Part shown: piece by piece, positions 44,474 through 55,006 of the stretch | How the letters are laid out: the number at the start of each line of letters is the position of its first letter | Numbering within the stretch: the stretch's first letter is position 1 | Source: Acidovorax sp. SUPP3334 | Lineage (GTDB): Bacteria > Pseudomonadota > Gammaproteobacteria > Burkholderiales > Burkholderiaceae_C | NCBI RefSeq assembly: GCF_030159055.1 | Contig: NZ_BQXQ01000015.1 | Coordinates: forward strand, 51,044 to 115,043 | Direction of reading: 5' to 3' | DNA: 64,000 bases | The notes under the pieces: model-generated | What the model saw: only the letters and a program-made list of their open reading frames with translations | What the model was told of the DNA's origin: nothing | The model's database searches: none | Translations under genes and position numbers: made by a program

Positions 44474-46027
44474 CTACCCCGAATGAAGCCGCCGGGCCAG
44501 AGCGGAGGCAGTCAGCGCGGTGTCCGGCGGCCACTGGTCGGCAACCCGGCCGTGCAACCAGCAGGCCGAAACGGCTGCGTCGAAGGCGGCTTGCGGGGTG
44601 TCCGCCGCGGCGGCAAGGCGGGCGCCCAGCAATCCGGCCAGCACATCGCCGGTGCCTCCTGTGGCCAGGCGTGCATTGCCGGTCGGGTTGATCCGCGGGG
44701 TGCAGTCCGGCGCCGCAATGATGGTGCCCGAGCCTTTCAGCACCACCGTGCACTCGAACTGCCGGGCCAGCCCGTTGGCCGCGGCCAGCCGATCCGCCTG
44801 GATGTCATTGGTTTTCAACCCGGCGAGCCTCGCCGCTTCCAGCGGATGGGGGGTGAGCACCGTGTGCCAGCCGCGTCCCGCGCGGGCCTTCAGCGCCGCT
44901 GCCAGCGAAGGGTCGCCCGCGACGGCATTGAGCGCGTCTGCGTCCAGCACCAAACGGTGCGCCTGGGTCAGCACTGGCTCCAGCACGGAACGCACGGCCT
45001 CGCCGCCGCCGCATCCGCACACCACCGCTCCGTGGTCCAGCGGCAGCACATCGAAGCGGCGCAGCATGCATTCCGGCTGCAGCGCATCGACAGACAGCTC
45101 GGCGCCGTCCAGAAGCGACACCATCACTCTGCCGGCGCCACCATGCAGCGCTGCCGAGGCCGCCAGCAAGGCGGCGCCGGTCATTCCCATGCCGCGAGCG
45201 CGCAGTCCTTCGCCACCGATGACTGCGACATCGCCATAGCTGCCCTTGTGGCTGGTGTGGGCGCGTCGCACTGCGCGGGGCGGCGCGGAAAGCCAGGCGC
45301 AGGGCTCGGCACGGGAAAGGTCGGCGCCGAGGTCGTGAAGCCAGATTTGGCCGGCGGCGTCCCTTCCTGCCGCAGTGAAAAGGCCCGGCTTCAGCGTGAG
45401 CAACGCCAGGGTATGGCGCGGTGATGCCGCCGGGCCTTCGGGCGGTTCGAGGCCGGGGGCAAACTGGCCGGTATCTGCCGACAGGCCCGAAGGCGTGTCC
45501 ACGCAGACCACGGTAGCCGGCGTGGCATGCATCTGGACGATCAGGCGTTGCAAGGCTGTGTTCGGTTCACGGGACTTGCTGCTGCTGCTGCTGCTGGCCA
45601 AGCCGATGCCCAGCAACGCATCCACGCAAACGTCGTCGGGTCCTATGCTGGGCGGGGGGCCATCGGCAAAACCGACGCCTGCGGCCAGGGCGCGCTGGTA
45701 AGACGCGCGGGCATCCGGCGGGACCGTATCGTGATGGCCCAGCCAGGTCACGGTAACGGCGCAACCCGCCCGATGCAGATGGCAGGCCGCTTCCAGCCCG
45801 TCGCCACCGTTGTTGCCTGCACCGCACACCACCCAGGCATTGCGCGCATGCGGCGCGATGGCCAAGGCCAGCCGTGCCACAGCCTGTCCCGCGCGTTGCA
45901 TCAAGGTGTGCGGCGGCAGTTGCGCCGCCATCGCCTGTTCGATGCGGCGCGTTGCGTGGGCGTCGAAGATCGCGTGAACCGCATCGACGGTGATTCGGCG
46001 AGGGAAGGGCGTTGGGGAGTCGCTCAT
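44474..46027 (-). CDS. nnr: Bifunctional NAD(P)HX epimerase/dehydratase
   Basis: 517-residue repair enzyme for hydrated NAD(P)H. The N-terminal epimerase domain at about 20-230 has VVCGAGNNGGDGLEAACHL and VDALLGIG. The C-terminal ADP/ATP-dependent dehydratase domain at about 255-510 has SHKGSYGDVAVIGGEG, LTPHPLEAARL and the catalytic NARLATGGTGDVLAGLLGA. A run of six Ser from an AGC repeat interrupts the epimerase domain just after LGIGLA. It lies 18 bases after the DadA-like gene on the same strand and is probably co-transcribed with it. Confidence 0.94.
   Translation of the reverse strand: MSDSPTPFPRRITVDAVHAIFDAHATRRIEQAMAAQLPPHTLMQRAGQAVARLALAIAPHARNAWVVCGAGNNGGDGLEAACHLHRAGCAVTVTWLGHHDTVPPDARASYQRALAAGVGFADGPPPSIGPDDVCVDALLGIGLASSSSSSKSREPNTALQRLIVQMHATPATVVCVDTPSGLSADTGQFAPGLEPPEGPAASPRHTLALLTLKPGLFTAAGRDAAGQIWLHDLGADLSRAEPCAWLSAPPRAVRRAHTSHKGSYGDVAVIGGEGLRARGMGMTGAALLAASAALHGGAGRVMVSLLDGAELSVDALQPECMLRRFDVLPLDHGAVVCGCGGGEAVRSVLEPVLTQAHRLVLDADALNAVAGDPSLAAALKARAGRGWHTVLTPHPLEAARLAGLKTNDIQADRLAAANGLARQFECTVVLKGSGTIIAAPDCTPRINPTGNARLATGGTGDVLAGLLGARLAAAADTPQAAFDAAVSACWLHGRVADQWPPDTALTASALARRLHSG
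45578..45595. repeat. Trinucleotide repeat (GCT)6 in nnr
   Basis: Six AGC codons on the coding strand, giving a Ser6 tract. Copy changes would keep the reading frame. Confidence 0.85.
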
Positions 46028-46045
46028 GGCTCGTCTGGCGGTGCG

Positions 46046-47293
46046 TCAGAACCGGCGCAGTCCGAATGGCTGCATGTCCACCTCAGGGGCTTTTTGGGCC
46101 AGCAGGTCGGCCATGGCCCGCGCGCTGCCACAGGCCAGAGCGAAGCCGCTTCCACCGTGGCCCGCGTTGATCCAGACGCCCGGGAATCCGGTCGGCCCTA
46201 CCGCCGGGGCGCCGTCGGGCAGGGCAGGGCGTGCGCCGCGCCAGACCTGTACTTGGGCGGATGACAGCTGCACGCCGCCGGGAAACCATCCCGAAATGGC
46301 TTGGTAGAGCGTCTGCAGGGTGAGTGCGTGGTGCTTTCCGTCGCCGCGTCCCAGTTCGGCGCCGCCTGCGATGCGCACCCGTTGGCCCTGGCGCGTGATC
46401 GTCACCCGGTGGAGCGGGTCCACGACCGATCCCTGCGGCGCATGGGAATCCTCACGCAGCGGTGCGCTGATCGAATACCCATAGACCGAGGCCATCGGCA
46501 GATCCACCCCCAGCGGCCGCAGCAGCGCAGCAGCAGCCGCGCCGGCGCAAATCACGATGGCGTCGAAACAGCGCGGCGTCGTTTCTCCCGCGATCCGCAG
46601 GCCCGACGGGGCTGCATCCACGCCGATGACCTTGGTGTTGAAGTGAAACTGCGCACCGCGTTCTTGCGCGGCATACCGCAGCATCTGGGCGAACAGGCGG
46701 CAATTGCCGGATTCGCCATCGGGCGCATGCAGCGCCCCGATCAGAGGCACGTCAGGAGACAGGCCAGGCTCGATCTGCCGCGCGGTGTCCGCGTCCACGT
46801 CATGGATCGGCATGCCCGCATCGCGCAAAACTTTGAGGGCCGGTTGCACGTGCGCCAGATCGTCCACCGTGCGCAGCAACACCAGGGCGCCCCGGCTGGT
46901 CTCCGCGTCCATCTGCAATTGCTCGGACACCAGCCGCATGCGCGCCTGGCTGTAACGGCCCAATTGCTCCAGGGCGGCAAGCGCCAGTCCCATGGCTGGG
47001 GTCCGCCCCGCCTTTCGCCAGCGCCAAAGCCACCCCAGTTCAGCGGCGGTAATACCGCTGGCCAGCCGTATGGCTGCATGGCGACCAAAAATCCGCGTGC
47101 TCTGCGGCCCGCCGATTCCGGGCGCAGCCAGCGGAATCAGCAGCGCCGGCGACACCAGCCCCGCGTTGGCGAAACTGGACTCTTCTGCTGCAGCACTGCG
47201 CTGCTCGAAAACCGAAGCCTCATGGCCGTCGCAGGCCAGTTCGTAAGCAGTGGTGACGCCGACGATACCGGCGCCCACGATGGCGATGTGCAT
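46046..47293 (-). CDS. dadA: DadA-like FAD-dependent D-amino-acid dehydrogenase
   Basis: 415-residue FAD oxidoreductase. The dinucleotide-binding start is IVGAGIVGVTTAYELACDGH. Family features are FANAGLVSPALLIPLAAPGI, the substrate region GALHAPDGESGNCRLFAQML, and the closing GFPGVWINAGHGGSGFALAC. DadA oxidises D-amino acids such as D-alanine to keto acids, feeding electrons to the respiratory chain. The nnr gene follows after 18 bases. No Lrp regulator or alanine racemase gene lies nearby, so the substrate is inferred from family only. Confidence 0.88.
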   Translation of the reverse strand: MHIAIVGAGIVGVTTAYELACDGHEASVFEQRSAAAEESSFANAGLVSPALLIPLAAPGIGGPQSTRIFGRHAAIRLASGITAAELGWLWRWRKAGRTPAMGLALAALEQLGRYSQARMRLVSEQLQMDAETSRGALVLLRTVDDLAHVQPALKVLRDAGMPIHDVDADTARQIEPGLSPDVPLIGALHAPDGESGNCRLFAQMLRYAAQERGAQFHFNTKVIGVDAAPSGLRIAGETTPRCFDAIVICAGAAAAALLRPLGVDLPMASVYGYSISAPLREDSHAPQGSVVDPLHRVTITRQGQRVRIAGGAELGRGDGKHHALTLQTLYQAISGWFPGGVQLSSAQVQVWRGARPALPDGAPAVGPTGFPGVWINAGHGGSGFALACGSARAMADLLAQKAPEVDMQPFGLRRF

Positions 47294-47436
47294 GGATTTA
47301 TGAGGTCTTTGAGGCGGCAGCGCTGATCGATATTGCGCTGTTTGCTAGTTTTTTGCTGGTTCCCGAAGGGAAGGGCGGTTGGGGCCGGGTTCTGCAGGAC
47401 TCGCGCGCCATGAGGGCTCGGAGCGGCCAAACTACC

Positions 47437-47593
47437 ATGCTAGAATCCTTGGGTTTTGCTGGTGGCTGCGCAGTGCGTGGCCGACAAATCGGCAAGACAA
47501 ATCGCAAACCAGCCCTTTCAAGGTGCTGCCTTCTTCTTGCAAGCCGGCAGTTATTGGGGCTGGATTTTAGACCCAACCTTCGGAGAAATTCTC
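47437..47593 (+). promoter_or_regulatory. Extended -10 promoter and leader of rpsB
   Basis: TGCTAGAAT at 47438-47446 is an extended -10 box. No good -35 is seen at the right distance. About 140 bases of leader precede the rpsB ATG, long enough for the S2 feedback control known for rpsB-tsf in enterobacteria; whether this leader does so is unknown. Confidence 0.5.
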
Positions 47594-48346
47594 ATGTCTA
47601 TCACCATGCGCGAAATGCTGGAAGCCGGCGCCCACTTCGGTCACCAAACCCGCTTCTGGCACCCCAAGATGGCCCCGTACATCTTCGGCCATCGCAACAA
47701 GATTCACATCATCAACCTGGAAAAGTCGCTGCCGCTCTTCCAGGACGCTCAAAAGTTCGTCAAGCAACTCACCGCCAACCGCGGCACCATCCTGATGGTG
47801 GGCACGAAGCGCCAGGCCCGTGAAATCCTCTCCACCGAAGCGCAGCGCGCTGGCGTGCCTTACGTGGATCAGCGCTGGCTGGGCGGCATGCTGACCAACT
47901 TCAAGACGGTCAAGACCTCCATCAAGCGCTTGAAGGATATGAAGGCTCAGCTCGAAGGCGGCCTCGATGCCATGAGCAAGAAAGAGCAACTCACGTTCAC
48001 CCGCGAAATGGAAAAGCTGGAGAAGGACATCGGCGGCATTCAGGATATGAACGCTCTGCCGGACGCCATCTTCATCATCGACGTCGGCTTCCACAAGATC
48101 GCTGTCGCCGAAGCCAAGAAGCTGGGCATTCCGCTGATCGGCGTGGTGGACTCCAATCACTCTCCTGAAGGCATCGACTACGTGATCCCCGGTAACGACG
48201 ACTCGGCCAAGGCCGTGGCGCTGTATGCCCGTGGTATCGCAGACGCCATCATCGAAGGCCGCGCCAATGCGGTGAACGAAGTGGTCAAGGCTGTGGCGAA
48301 CGAAGGCTCCGACGAGTTCGTGGAAGTGGAAGAAACCGCTGCCTGA
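47594..48346 (+). CDS. rpsB: 30S ribosomal protein S2
   Basis: 250 residues, normal size. Family segments run from [20 protein letters not shown] and [16 protein letters not shown] through [40 protein letters not shown] and [20 protein letters not shown]. It binds late to the 30S neck region. The ATG at 47594 follows CGGAGAAATTCTC. It heads the tsf-pyrH-frr block, with a terminator-like hairpin before tsf that would lower downstream transcription. Confidence 0.98.
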   Translation: MSITMREMLEAGAHFGHQTRFWHPKMAPYIFGHRNKIHIINLEKSLPLFQDAQKFVKQLTANRGTILMVGTKRQAREILSTEAQRAGVPYVDQRWLGGMLTNFKTVKTSIKRLKDMKAQLEGGLDAMSKKEQLTFTREMEKLEKDIGGIQDMNALPDAIFIIDVGFHKIAVAEAKKLGIPLIGVVDSNHSPEGIDYVIPGNDDSAKAVALYARGIADAIIEGRANAVNEVVKAVANEGSDEFVEVEETAA

Positions 48347-48382
48347 GGGCCCCGGCCGCGCGACGTTGTCGCGAATGAAAGC

Positions 48383-48410
48383 GGGGCTCCTGGTTAGCCC
48401 CCTTTTTTTT
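48383..48410 (+). terminator. Intrinsic terminator/attenuator between rpsB and tsf
   Basis: Stem GGGGCT / AGCCCC with a 7-base loop, followed by C and eight Ts, 37 bases after the rpsB stop. Because tsf follows directly, it probably acts as a partial terminator setting the rpsB to tsf ratio. Confidence 0.85.
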
Positions 48411-48454
48411 AGCCCGAATTCTGTAACGAACTGAACTGAGACTGGAGAAAAACA

Positions 48455-49375
48455 ATGGCTGCAATTACCGCAAGTATGGTCGCTGAACTGCGCGCTAAGA
48501 CCGATGCTCCCATGATGGAATGCAAGAAGGCATTGACGGAAGCGCAAGGCGATCTGGCGAAGGCGGAAGAGCTGCTGCGCGTAAAGCTGGGAACGAAGGC
48601 TGGCAAGGCTGCCGCCCGCATCACTGCTGAAGGCGTCGTCGCCAGCTACATCGACGGTACGACCGGCGGGCTGATCGAAGTCAACAGCGAAACCGATTTC
48701 GTCAGCAAGAACGACAGCTTCCTCGCCCTGGCCAAGGCCGCGGCTGAACTGGTGGCAAAGCACAACCCCGCCAATGTCGAAGCCCTGGGCGCGCTGCCTT
48801 ACAGCCAGGACGGCTTCGGCCCCACCCTGGAAGAAGTCCGCAAGGGCCTGATCGGCAAGATCGGCGAGAACATGTCGTTCCGCCGCTTCAAGCATTTCTC
48901 CGGCAACAAGCTGGCGTCTTACCTGCACGGCACGCGCATCGGCGTGGTGGTCGAGTTCGAAGGCGACGAAACGGCTGCCAAGGACGTGGCCATGCACATC
49001 GCTGCCATGAAGCCCGTCGCTTTGACCAGCGCTGAAGTGCCCGCCGAACTGATCGAAAAAGAGCGCTCGGTGGCTGCTGCCAAGGCGGCTGAAGACAAGT
49101 CCAAGGCCGAAGCCGAAGGCAAGCCGGTGCAGTCCGACGAAATCGTGGCCAAGCGGATCGAAGGCGGCGTGCAGAAGTACCTGAAGGAAGTGTCCTTGTT
49201 CAACCAGGCTTTCGTGAAGAACGACAAGCAGACGGTCGAGCAGATGCTGAAGACTGCCGGTACGACGGTGAAGGGCTTCACGCTCTACGTCGTCGGCGAA
49301 GGCATCGAAAAGAAGGTGGACGACTTCGCCGCTGAAGTCGCTGCCCAGGTGGCTGCAGCCAAGTCTGCCGCTTGA
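48455..49375 (+). CDS. tsf: Elongation factor Ts
   Basis: 306 residues. The amino-terminal UBA-like region holds [20 protein letters not shown], the core has [20 protein letters not shown], and the C-terminal part has [20 protein letters not shown]. It exchanges GDP for GTP on EF-Tu. The ATG follows TGGAGAAAAACA. It lies downstream of the rpsB attenuator. Confidence 0.98.
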   Translation: MAAITASMVAELRAKTDAPMMECKKALTEAQGDLAKAEELLRVKLGTKAGKAAARITAEGVVASYIDGTTGGLIEVNSETDFVSKNDSFLALAKAAAELVAKHNPANVEALGALPYSQDGFGPTLEEVRKGLIGKIGENMSFRRFKHFSGNKLASYLHGTRIGVVVEFEGDETAAKDVAMHIAAMKPVALTSAEVPAELIEKERSVAAAKAAEDKSKAEAEGKPVQSDEIVAKRIEGGVQKYLKEVSLFNQAFVKNDKQTVEQMLKTAGTTVKGFTLYVVGEGIEKKVDDFAAEVAAQVAAAKSAA

Positions 49376-49433
49376 TCTGAAATCCATCGCCGCCGCCCCT
49401 CGCGCCCTCGCATTGCCCCACGGAGAAACCCCC

Positions 49434-50156
49434 ATGTCCATCGCTGTCCCAGCCTACAAGCGCATTCTGCTCAAGTTGTCTGGCGAGTCGCTCATGGGGG
49501 ACGACTCCTTCGGCATCAATCGCGCCACCATCGTCCGGATGGTGGAGGAGATCGCTGAGGTCACTCGCATGGGCGTGGAAGTGGCGGTGGTGATCGGTGG
49601 CGGAAACATCTTTCGCGGTGTGGCGGGAGGCTCGGTCGGCATGGACCGCGCCACCGCCGATTACATGGGCATGCTGGCCACGGTGATGAATGCGCTGGCG
49701 CTGGCTGACGCCATGGACAAGCAAGGGCTGACGGCCCGCGTCATGTCGGCCATCGCCATCGAACAGGTGGTCGAACCCTACGTGCGTCCCAAGGCCCTGC
49801 AGTATCTGGAAGAAGGCAAGGTGGTGGTGTTTGCCGCCGGCACCGGCAATCCTTTCTTCACGACAGACACCGCTGCTGCCTTGCGGGGTGCCGAAATCGG
49901 TGCCGAAGTGGTGTTGAAGGCGACCAAGGTAGACGGCGTTTACACGGCCGATCCGAAGAAAGACCCGACGGCCACCCGTTACACCAAACTCACGTTCGAT
50001 GAGGCAATGACTCGCAATCTGGGAATTCTGGATGCGACCGCCTTTGCCTTGTGCCGTGATCAGAAGTTGCCGATCCGCGTGTTTTCCATCATCAAGCACG
50101 GCGCGCTCAAGCGCGTGGTGATGGGTGAAGACGAAGGCACGCTGGTGTACGCTTGA
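49434..50156 (+). CDS. pyrH: UMP kinase
   Basis: 240-residue hexameric amino-acid-kinase-fold enzyme that phosphorylates UMP to UDP. Motifs are [54 protein letters not shown] and [18 protein letters not shown]. The ATG at 49434 with CGGAGAAACC upstream is preferred over the one seven codons earlier, which has no homology. It is positioned as usual between tsf and frr. Confidence 0.98.
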   Translation: MSIAVPAYKRILLKLSGESLMGDDSFGINRATIVRMVEEIAEVTRMGVEVAVVIGGGNIFRGVAGGSVGMDRATADYMGMLATVMNALALADAMDKQGLTARVMSAIAIEQVVEPYVRPKALQYLEEGKVVVFAAGTGNPFFTTDTAAALRGAEIGAEVVLKATKVDGVYTADPKKDPTATRYTKLTFDEAMTRNLGILDATAFALCRDQKLPIRVFSIIKHGALKRVVMGEDEGTLVYA

Positions 50157-50204
50157 CGGCTTGGTGCGCCCATGGCGCACCGGCTTCATGCTGAGGAGAA
50201 AAAC

Positions 50205-50765
50205 ATGACCATTGCCGATATCAAGAAGAATGCGGAAAGCAAGATGGACCAATCCATCGTGGCTTTCAAAAACAATCTGTCCAAGATCCGTACCGGCCGC
50301 GCCAACCCTTCGCTGCTGGACGCGGTGCAGGTCGAATACTACGGATCGTTCGTGCCCCTCTCGCAAGTGGCGAACGTGGCATTGATCGATTCACGCACCA
50401 TCAGCGTTCAGCCTTGGGAAAAAGGCATGGGCGCCAAGATCGAGAAAGCCATTCGTGAGAGCGATCTGGGCCTGAATCCTGCGTCTATGGGCGACTTGAT
50501 TCGTGTGCCCATGCCTCCCATGAGCGAGGAGCGGCGCAAGGAAATGACCAAGCTCGCTCGCAATGAAGGCGAAAGCGCCAAGATTGCGGTGCGCAATCTT
50601 CGCCGTGACGCCAACGAAGCGGTCAAGAAGCTGGTCAAAGACAAGTTGGCCTCCGAAGACGACCAAAAGCGCTCGGAAACCGAGATCCAGAAAGTCACCG
50701 ACAAGCACATTGCCGAGGTCGATGCACTGGTGGCGGGCAAGGAACAGGAAATCATGGCGGTCTGA
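50205..50765 (+). CDS. frr: Ribosome recycling factor
   Basis: 186 residues, standard. The conserved core includes [60 protein letters not shown] and [20 protein letters not shown]. With EF-G it splits post-termination ribosomes. GAGGAGAAAAAC precedes the ATG at 50205. Codons upstream of that ATG are not conserved. Confidence 0.98.
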   Translation: MTIADIKKNAESKMDQSIVAFKNNLSKIRTGRANPSLLDAVQVEYYGSFVPLSQVANVALIDSRTISVQPWEKGMGAKIEKAIRESDLGLNPASMGDLIRVPMPPMSEERRKEMTKLARNEGESAKIAVRNLRRDANEAVKKLVKDKLASEDDQKRSETEIQKVTDKHIAEVDALVAGKEQEIMAV

Positions 50766-50796
50766 CTTCCCTTCGGGAATCGATCGTCTGCCTTGC

Positions 50797-51528
50797 ATGC
50801 CCGCCTATTCGGCTGTTCCGCATCACATTGCCATCGTCATGGACGGCAATGGCCGCTGGGCCACGCGCCGGTTTCTGCCTCGGCTGGCTGGGCACAAGCA
50901 GGGCGTTGACTCGCTGAAACGGTGCGCGCAAGCCTGTGTCGAAAGAGGCGTGGCGGTCCTCACGGTGTTCGCGTTCTCTTCGGAAAACTGGAACCGGCCT
51001 GCCGATGAGGTTTCCGGTCTGATGGACTTGCTCGCCAAGGCCTTGTCCCGTGAGGTCCCCCAACTGAAAAAGGACGGGGTGCGCCTGCATTTCGTCGGCG
51101 AGAAGACAGGGCTGTCAGACAAGGTGCGGGCCGGCCTCGATCAAGCCGAATCGGACACTGCCGAAAATACCCGGCTGGTGCTCAACGTCTGTTTCAACTA
51201 CGGCGGGCGCTGGGACATCGCCCAGGCCGCGGCAGCGGTTGCCGCGCGGGGTGAACCCATTACCGAAGCCAGTCTGCATGCTGCGATGGGTCTGGCCCAT
51301 GTGCCCGATCCAGACTTGGTGATACGCCCCGGTGGGGAAATGCGCATCAGCAATTTCCTGCTGTGGCAATCCGCTTATTCCGAGTTCTACTTCAGCGACC
51401 GGCTCTGGCCTGATTTCGATGGCAAGGCCCTGGATGAAGCGATTGCCGCGTTCAGCGCTCGCGAGCGCCGTTTCGGCAAGACCTCCGAGCAGATATCGGC
51501 GTTGTCGCCTGCCCCGGCGCAGGCCTGA
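50797..51528 (+). CDS. uppS: Undecaprenyl diphosphate synthase
   Basis: 243-residue cis-prenyltransferase making the C55 carrier for peptidoglycan and O-antigen. Catalytic Asp16 is in IAIVMDGNGRWATRR. Other blocks are FAFSSENWNRP, VCFNYGGRWDIA, PDLVIRPGGEMRISNFLLWQ and FYFSDRLWPDFDG; the Arg-containing RPGGE where many members have RTSGE is a mild variant. The ATG at 50797 is 31 bases after frr; no strong Shine-Dalgarno is evident. Confidence 0.97.
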   Translation: MPAYSAVPHHIAIVMDGNGRWATRRFLPRLAGHKQGVDSLKRCAQACVERGVAVLTVFAFSSENWNRPADEVSGLMDLLAKALSREVPQLKKDGVRLHFVGEKTGLSDKVRAGLDQAESDTAENTRLVLNVCFNYGGRWDIAQAAAAVAARGEPITEASLHAAMGLAHVPDPDLVIRPGGEMRISNFLLWQSAYSEFYFSDRLWPDFDGKALDEAIAAFSARERRFGKTSEQISALSPAPAQA

Positions 51529-51539
51529 AAGGCTTTCCC

Positions 51540-52388
51540 ATGCTTCGACAGCGCATCATCACTGCCATCGTTCTACTGGCCATCCTGTTGCCGGCGCTTT
51601 TCTATCCATCTCCGTGGCCCTTCGCTGCGGTCATTCTCATCCTGATGGCCGCGGGTGCCTGGGAATGGGGGCGGCTCCAAGGTTTGGGTTCGGGCGCGGC
51701 TGTATCGATCGGGGCGGCCTGTGTGGCACTGTGCGCTGCAAGCTGGGCCCTGGGTTGGTTGCAGCAACCGCTGCCATGGCTGTGGACGGTGGGCGGTGCG
51801 GCATGGGTACTTGGCGGCGCCTGGATGTTGCGTGCCGGCGTGCAGGGCTGGCCCCAAGTCCCCAAGGCCATCCGCCTCGTCGGTGGCGTGCTCGTACTGT
51901 GGCTGGCATGGCTTGCCGCGGTGCAAGCCCGCATGGCCGGTATCAACTTCCTGATGTCGATTCTGGTGCTTGTCTGGGTGGCGGACATCTTTGCCTACTT
52001 TGCCGGGCGCACATTCGGCCTGCGGTTCACGCGCAACAAGCTGGCCCCTTCGATCAGTCCTGGCAAGAGCTGGGAGGGTGTATGGGGCGGCATGGCCGGC
52101 GTGGTCCTTCTGGCGATCGGCTGGGTTGTGGCGGATGCCTCGGCGAGTGGAGCGGTACCCAGTTTCTATAACCATCTGTTTGTGCGGGGCTGGTGGCTAT
52201 TGCTCTTGGGTGCCGTGTTCATGGCGGCCATGAGCGTGGTGGGCGATCTGACCGAATCTCTCGTCAAGCGCAGCATCGGTGCCAAGGACAGCAGTGGTTT
52301 GCTCCCTGGCCATGGCGGAGTGCTGGATCGCGTGGACGCGCTGTTGCCCACGCTGCCGCTGGCCATGATGTTGACCCACTTCGCATAG
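51540..52388 (+). CDS. cdsA: Phosphatidate cytidylyltransferase
   Basis: 282-residue inner-membrane enzyme with about eight helices that makes CDP-diacylglycerol. The C-terminal CDS signature runs through [40 protein letters not shown]. An earlier conserved segment is [15 protein letters not shown], followed by [13 protein letters not shown]. It starts 11 bases after uppS and stops 4 bases before dxr, so it is within the same operon. Confidence 0.97.
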   Translation: MLRQRIITAIVLLAILLPALFYPSPWPFAAVILILMAAGAWEWGRLQGLGSGAAVSIGAACVALCAASWALGWLQQPLPWLWTVGGAAWVLGGAWMLRAGVQGWPQVPKAIRLVGGVLVLWLAWLAAVQARMAGINFLMSILVLVWVADIFAYFAGRTFGLRFTRNKLAPSISPGKSWEGVWGGMAGVVLLAIGWVVADASASGAVPSFYNHLFVRGWWLLLLGAVFMAAMSVVGDLTESLVKRSIGAKDSSGLLPGHGGVLDRVDALLPTLPLAMMLTHFA

Positions 52389-52392
52389 CCGC

Positions 52393-53571
52393 ATGAAACA
52401 ACGCATCACGGTCCTTGGATCTACTGGCTCCATTGGCACCAACACCCTGGATGTGGTGGCCCGCCATCCCCAGCGGTATGACGTATTCGCCTTGAGCGCC
52501 GCGACGCAAGTCGAGTCCATGCTGGCGCAATGTGTTCGTTTTCAGCCTCGCTTCGCTGTCATGGCCAGTGAACCGCATGCGCGGCTGCTGCAAGAGCGGC
52601 TGACTGCCCATGGCTTGGCGACGAGGGTGTTGGATGCTCCTGATGCACTCGAAACCATTGCTTCCCATGAAGAAGTGGACGTGGTGATGGCCGCCATCGT
52701 CGGCGCTGCGGGTCTTGGTCCGTGCCTGGCTGCCGCCCGTGCGGGCAAACGCCTGTTGCTGGCCAACAAAGAAGCACTGGTGGTCGGAGGAGAGGTTTTC
52801 ATGTCCGCCGTTCGCGATGGGGGAGCGACGCTGCTTCCGATCGACAGCGAGCATTCGGCGATCTTTCAGTGCCTGCCGGAAGACCCGCAGACATGGTCGC
52901 GACGCGTGGACCATATTTTGCTGACCGCCTCCGGAGGGCCGTTTCGCACCCGGGAGCCAGCGACCTTGCGCGATGTCACGCCCGAGCAAGCCTGCGCCCA
53001 CCCGAATTTTTCGATGGGTCGCAAGATTTCCGTCGATTCCGCCACGATGATGAACAAGGCGCTGGAGGTTATCGAGGCGCGATGGCTCTTCGATCTGGCG
53101 CCGGAGCAGATCAAGGTGGTGATCCATCCGCAGCAGATCATCCATTCGATGGTCCAGTTCGTGGATGCCTCGGTGCTCGCCCAACTGGGGACGCCTGATA
53201 TGCGGGTTCCGATTGCCTGTGGTCTTGCATGGCCCGAGCGCATCGAGAGCGGTACGCCGCGGCTGGATTTTTCGACCCTTTCTGCGCTCACCTTCGAAGA
53301 GGCGGATGCAACCCGCTTTCCGGGCCTGCATCTTTCCTGGCAGGCATTGCGCGCACAGAGCGGCACCACGGCCGTTCTGAATGCTGCCAACGAGGTCGCT
53401 GTGGCTTCGTTTCTCGAGCGCCGCATCCGCTTCGATCAGATTCACCGACTGAATCTTGCAACTCTGGAGGCGGTCACTCCCTCCAACCCCGAATCGCTGG
53501 GAGCCTTGCTGGCTCTGGATGCCGAAGCGCGATCCGTTGCACTGCGCAGTGCGCAGCGGCTGGCGGCCTGA
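52393..53571 (+). CDS. dxr: 1-deoxy-D-xylulose 5-phosphate reductoisomerase
   Basis: 392 residues. It makes 2-C-methyl-erythritol 4-phosphate in the non-mevalonate isoprenoid pathway, which supplies uppS substrate. NADPH-binding start [39 protein letters not shown]; metal/substrate region [14 protein letters not shown] and LTASGGPFR; flexible-loop region [20 protein letters not shown]. It is four bases downstream of cdsA. Confidence 0.98.
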   Translation: MKQRITVLGSTGSIGTNTLDVVARHPQRYDVFALSAATQVESMLAQCVRFQPRFAVMASEPHARLLQERLTAHGLATRVLDAPDALETIASHEEVDVVMAAIVGAAGLGPCLAAARAGKRLLLANKEALVVGGEVFMSAVRDGGATLLPIDSEHSAIFQCLPEDPQTWSRRVDHILLTASGGPFRTREPATLRDVTPEQACAHPNFSMGRKISVDSATMMNKALEVIEARWLFDLAPEQIKVVIHPQQIIHSMVQFVDASVLAQLGTPDMRVPIACGLAWPERIESGTPRLDFSTLSALTFEEADATRFPGLHLSWQALRAQSGTTAVLNAANEVAVASFLERRIRFDQIHRLNLATLEAVTPSNPESLGALLALDAEARSVALRSAQRLAA

Positions 53572-53599
53572 GCCGTCCTTTTCTGGGCAGAAAGACACC

Positions 53600-54964
53600 A
53601 TGTTGCTGACCGTCATCGCCTTCATCGTCGCGCTCGGCGTGCTCATCGCCGTGCATGAATACGGCCACTATCGCGTGGCGGTCGCTTGCGGCGTCAAGGT
53701 TCTTCGTTTCTCGGTCGGCTTCGGCAAGCCGCTGTTGCGTTGGCAGCCCAAAGGTTCTCCCACGGAATTCGTCATCGGCGCTTTTCCCCTGGGTGGCTAT
53801 GTGCGGATGCTGGACGAACGCGAAGCGCCTGTAGAAGCCCACGAGCGCCATTTGTCGTTCAACGCAAAGCCCTTGCGATCGCGCGCGGCCATCGTTGCTG
53901 CGGGCCCGGCCGCCAATCTGCTGCTCGCGGTGCTGCTGTATGCGGTGGTGAACTGGATTGGGGTGGAAGAGCCCAAGGCGATTCTCGCCAGCCCTGTCCC
54001 GGGTTCTGTCGCTCAAAAATCGGGTCTGCAGGGGGGCGAATTGGTGCTCGAGGCTGCGCTGGGGACCGAAGAGTCGGAGCCTGTCCGTTCGTTTGAAGAC
54101 CTCCGCTGGCTGATCACACGGGGCGCCCTTGATGGCACCGATGTACGCCTGCAGGTGGAGCCGTCGCCTGGCGCACCGCAGCGTCAGATGGTGCTGGAGC
54201 TGGCGCAGTTCGATGCCAAAGAGGCCGACGCTCAGCTTTTCCGCAAGATCGGCATCATCGGCCCGTGGACGCGGCCTGTATTGGGCGAGGTCGTCAACGG
54301 CGGCCCTGCGCAACGTGCGGGACTTCGCCAGGGAGACCTGGTCGTCAAACTCGGCGCAACCAATGTGGTGGATGGCCAGCAGCTTCGGGAACTCATCCGT
54401 GCCTCGGTCCGCGGTGGTACTGCCATCTCCCAGCCCTGGCGCATCGAGCGCGGTGGGCAGACTTTGACCATCGACGTGTTACCCGAACTGCACAGTGAAC
54501 CCACCGGACCCGTCGGTCGGGTCGGTGCGTTCGTGGGGGCGCAACCAGAGTTCGTGACGGTGCGCCATGGCCCGGTCGAAGGCCTTTGGAATGGCGTCGT
54601 TCGCACCTGGGAAGTTTCGGCGCTGACCCTCCGCATGATGGGGCGCATGGTCATCGGTGAAGCGTCGCTGAAGAATCTCAGCGGCCCCCTCACCATCGCT
54701 GATTACGCGGGGCGGTCCGCCAGCATGGGATTGACACAATATCTGGTGTTCCTGGCCCTCATCAGCGTGAGCTTGGGAGTCCTGAACCTGCTCCCCCTGC
54801 CGGTTTTGGACGGTGGGCACCTGATGTATTATCTTTGGGAAGGCGTGACCGGCAAGGGCGTGTCCGATGCCTGGATGGAGCGATTGCAGCGCGGCGGCGT
54901 GGCGGTGCTCCTCCTGATGATGTCCATCGCCCTTTTCAACGATATCACCCGGCTTTTTGGCTAA
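53600..54964 (+). CDS. rseP: Site-2 intramembrane protease RseP
   Basis: 454-residue inner-membrane zinc protease of the S2P family that cleaves RseA-type anti-sigma factors and leftover signal peptides. The metal motif is His19-Glu20-x-x-His23 in AVHEYGHYRVA, and the second catalytic site is LLPLPVLDGGHLMYYL. Two PDZ domains lie between (ASPVPGSVAQKSGLQGGELV and VNGGPAQRAGLRQGDLVVK). The ATG at 53600 begins directly at TM1. It is 28 bases after dxr and 42 before bamA. Confidence 0.97.
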   Translation: MLLTVIAFIVALGVLIAVHEYGHYRVAVACGVKVLRFSVGFGKPLLRWQPKGSPTEFVIGAFPLGGYVRMLDEREAPVEAHERHLSFNAKPLRSRAAIVAAGPAANLLLAVLLYAVVNWIGVEEPKAILASPVPGSVAQKSGLQGGELVLEAALGTEESEPVRSFEDLRWLITRGALDGTDVRLQVEPSPGAPQRQMVLELAQFDAKEADAQLFRKIGIIGPWTRPVLGEVVNGGPAQRAGLRQGDLVVKLGATNVVDGQQLRELIRASVRGGTAISQPWRIERGGQTLTIDVLPELHSEPTGPVGRVGAFVGAQPEFVTVRHGPVEGLWNGVVRTWEVSALTLRMMGRMVIGEASLKNLSGPLTIADYAGRSASMGLTQYLVFLALISVSLGVLNLLPLPVLDGGHLMYYLWEGVTGKGVSDAWMERLQRGGVAVLLLMMSIALFNDITRLFG

Positions 54965-55006
54965 CCTTTTTGCTGCACGCGTTCACCGTGCAGTACCAGT
55001 TCACTC

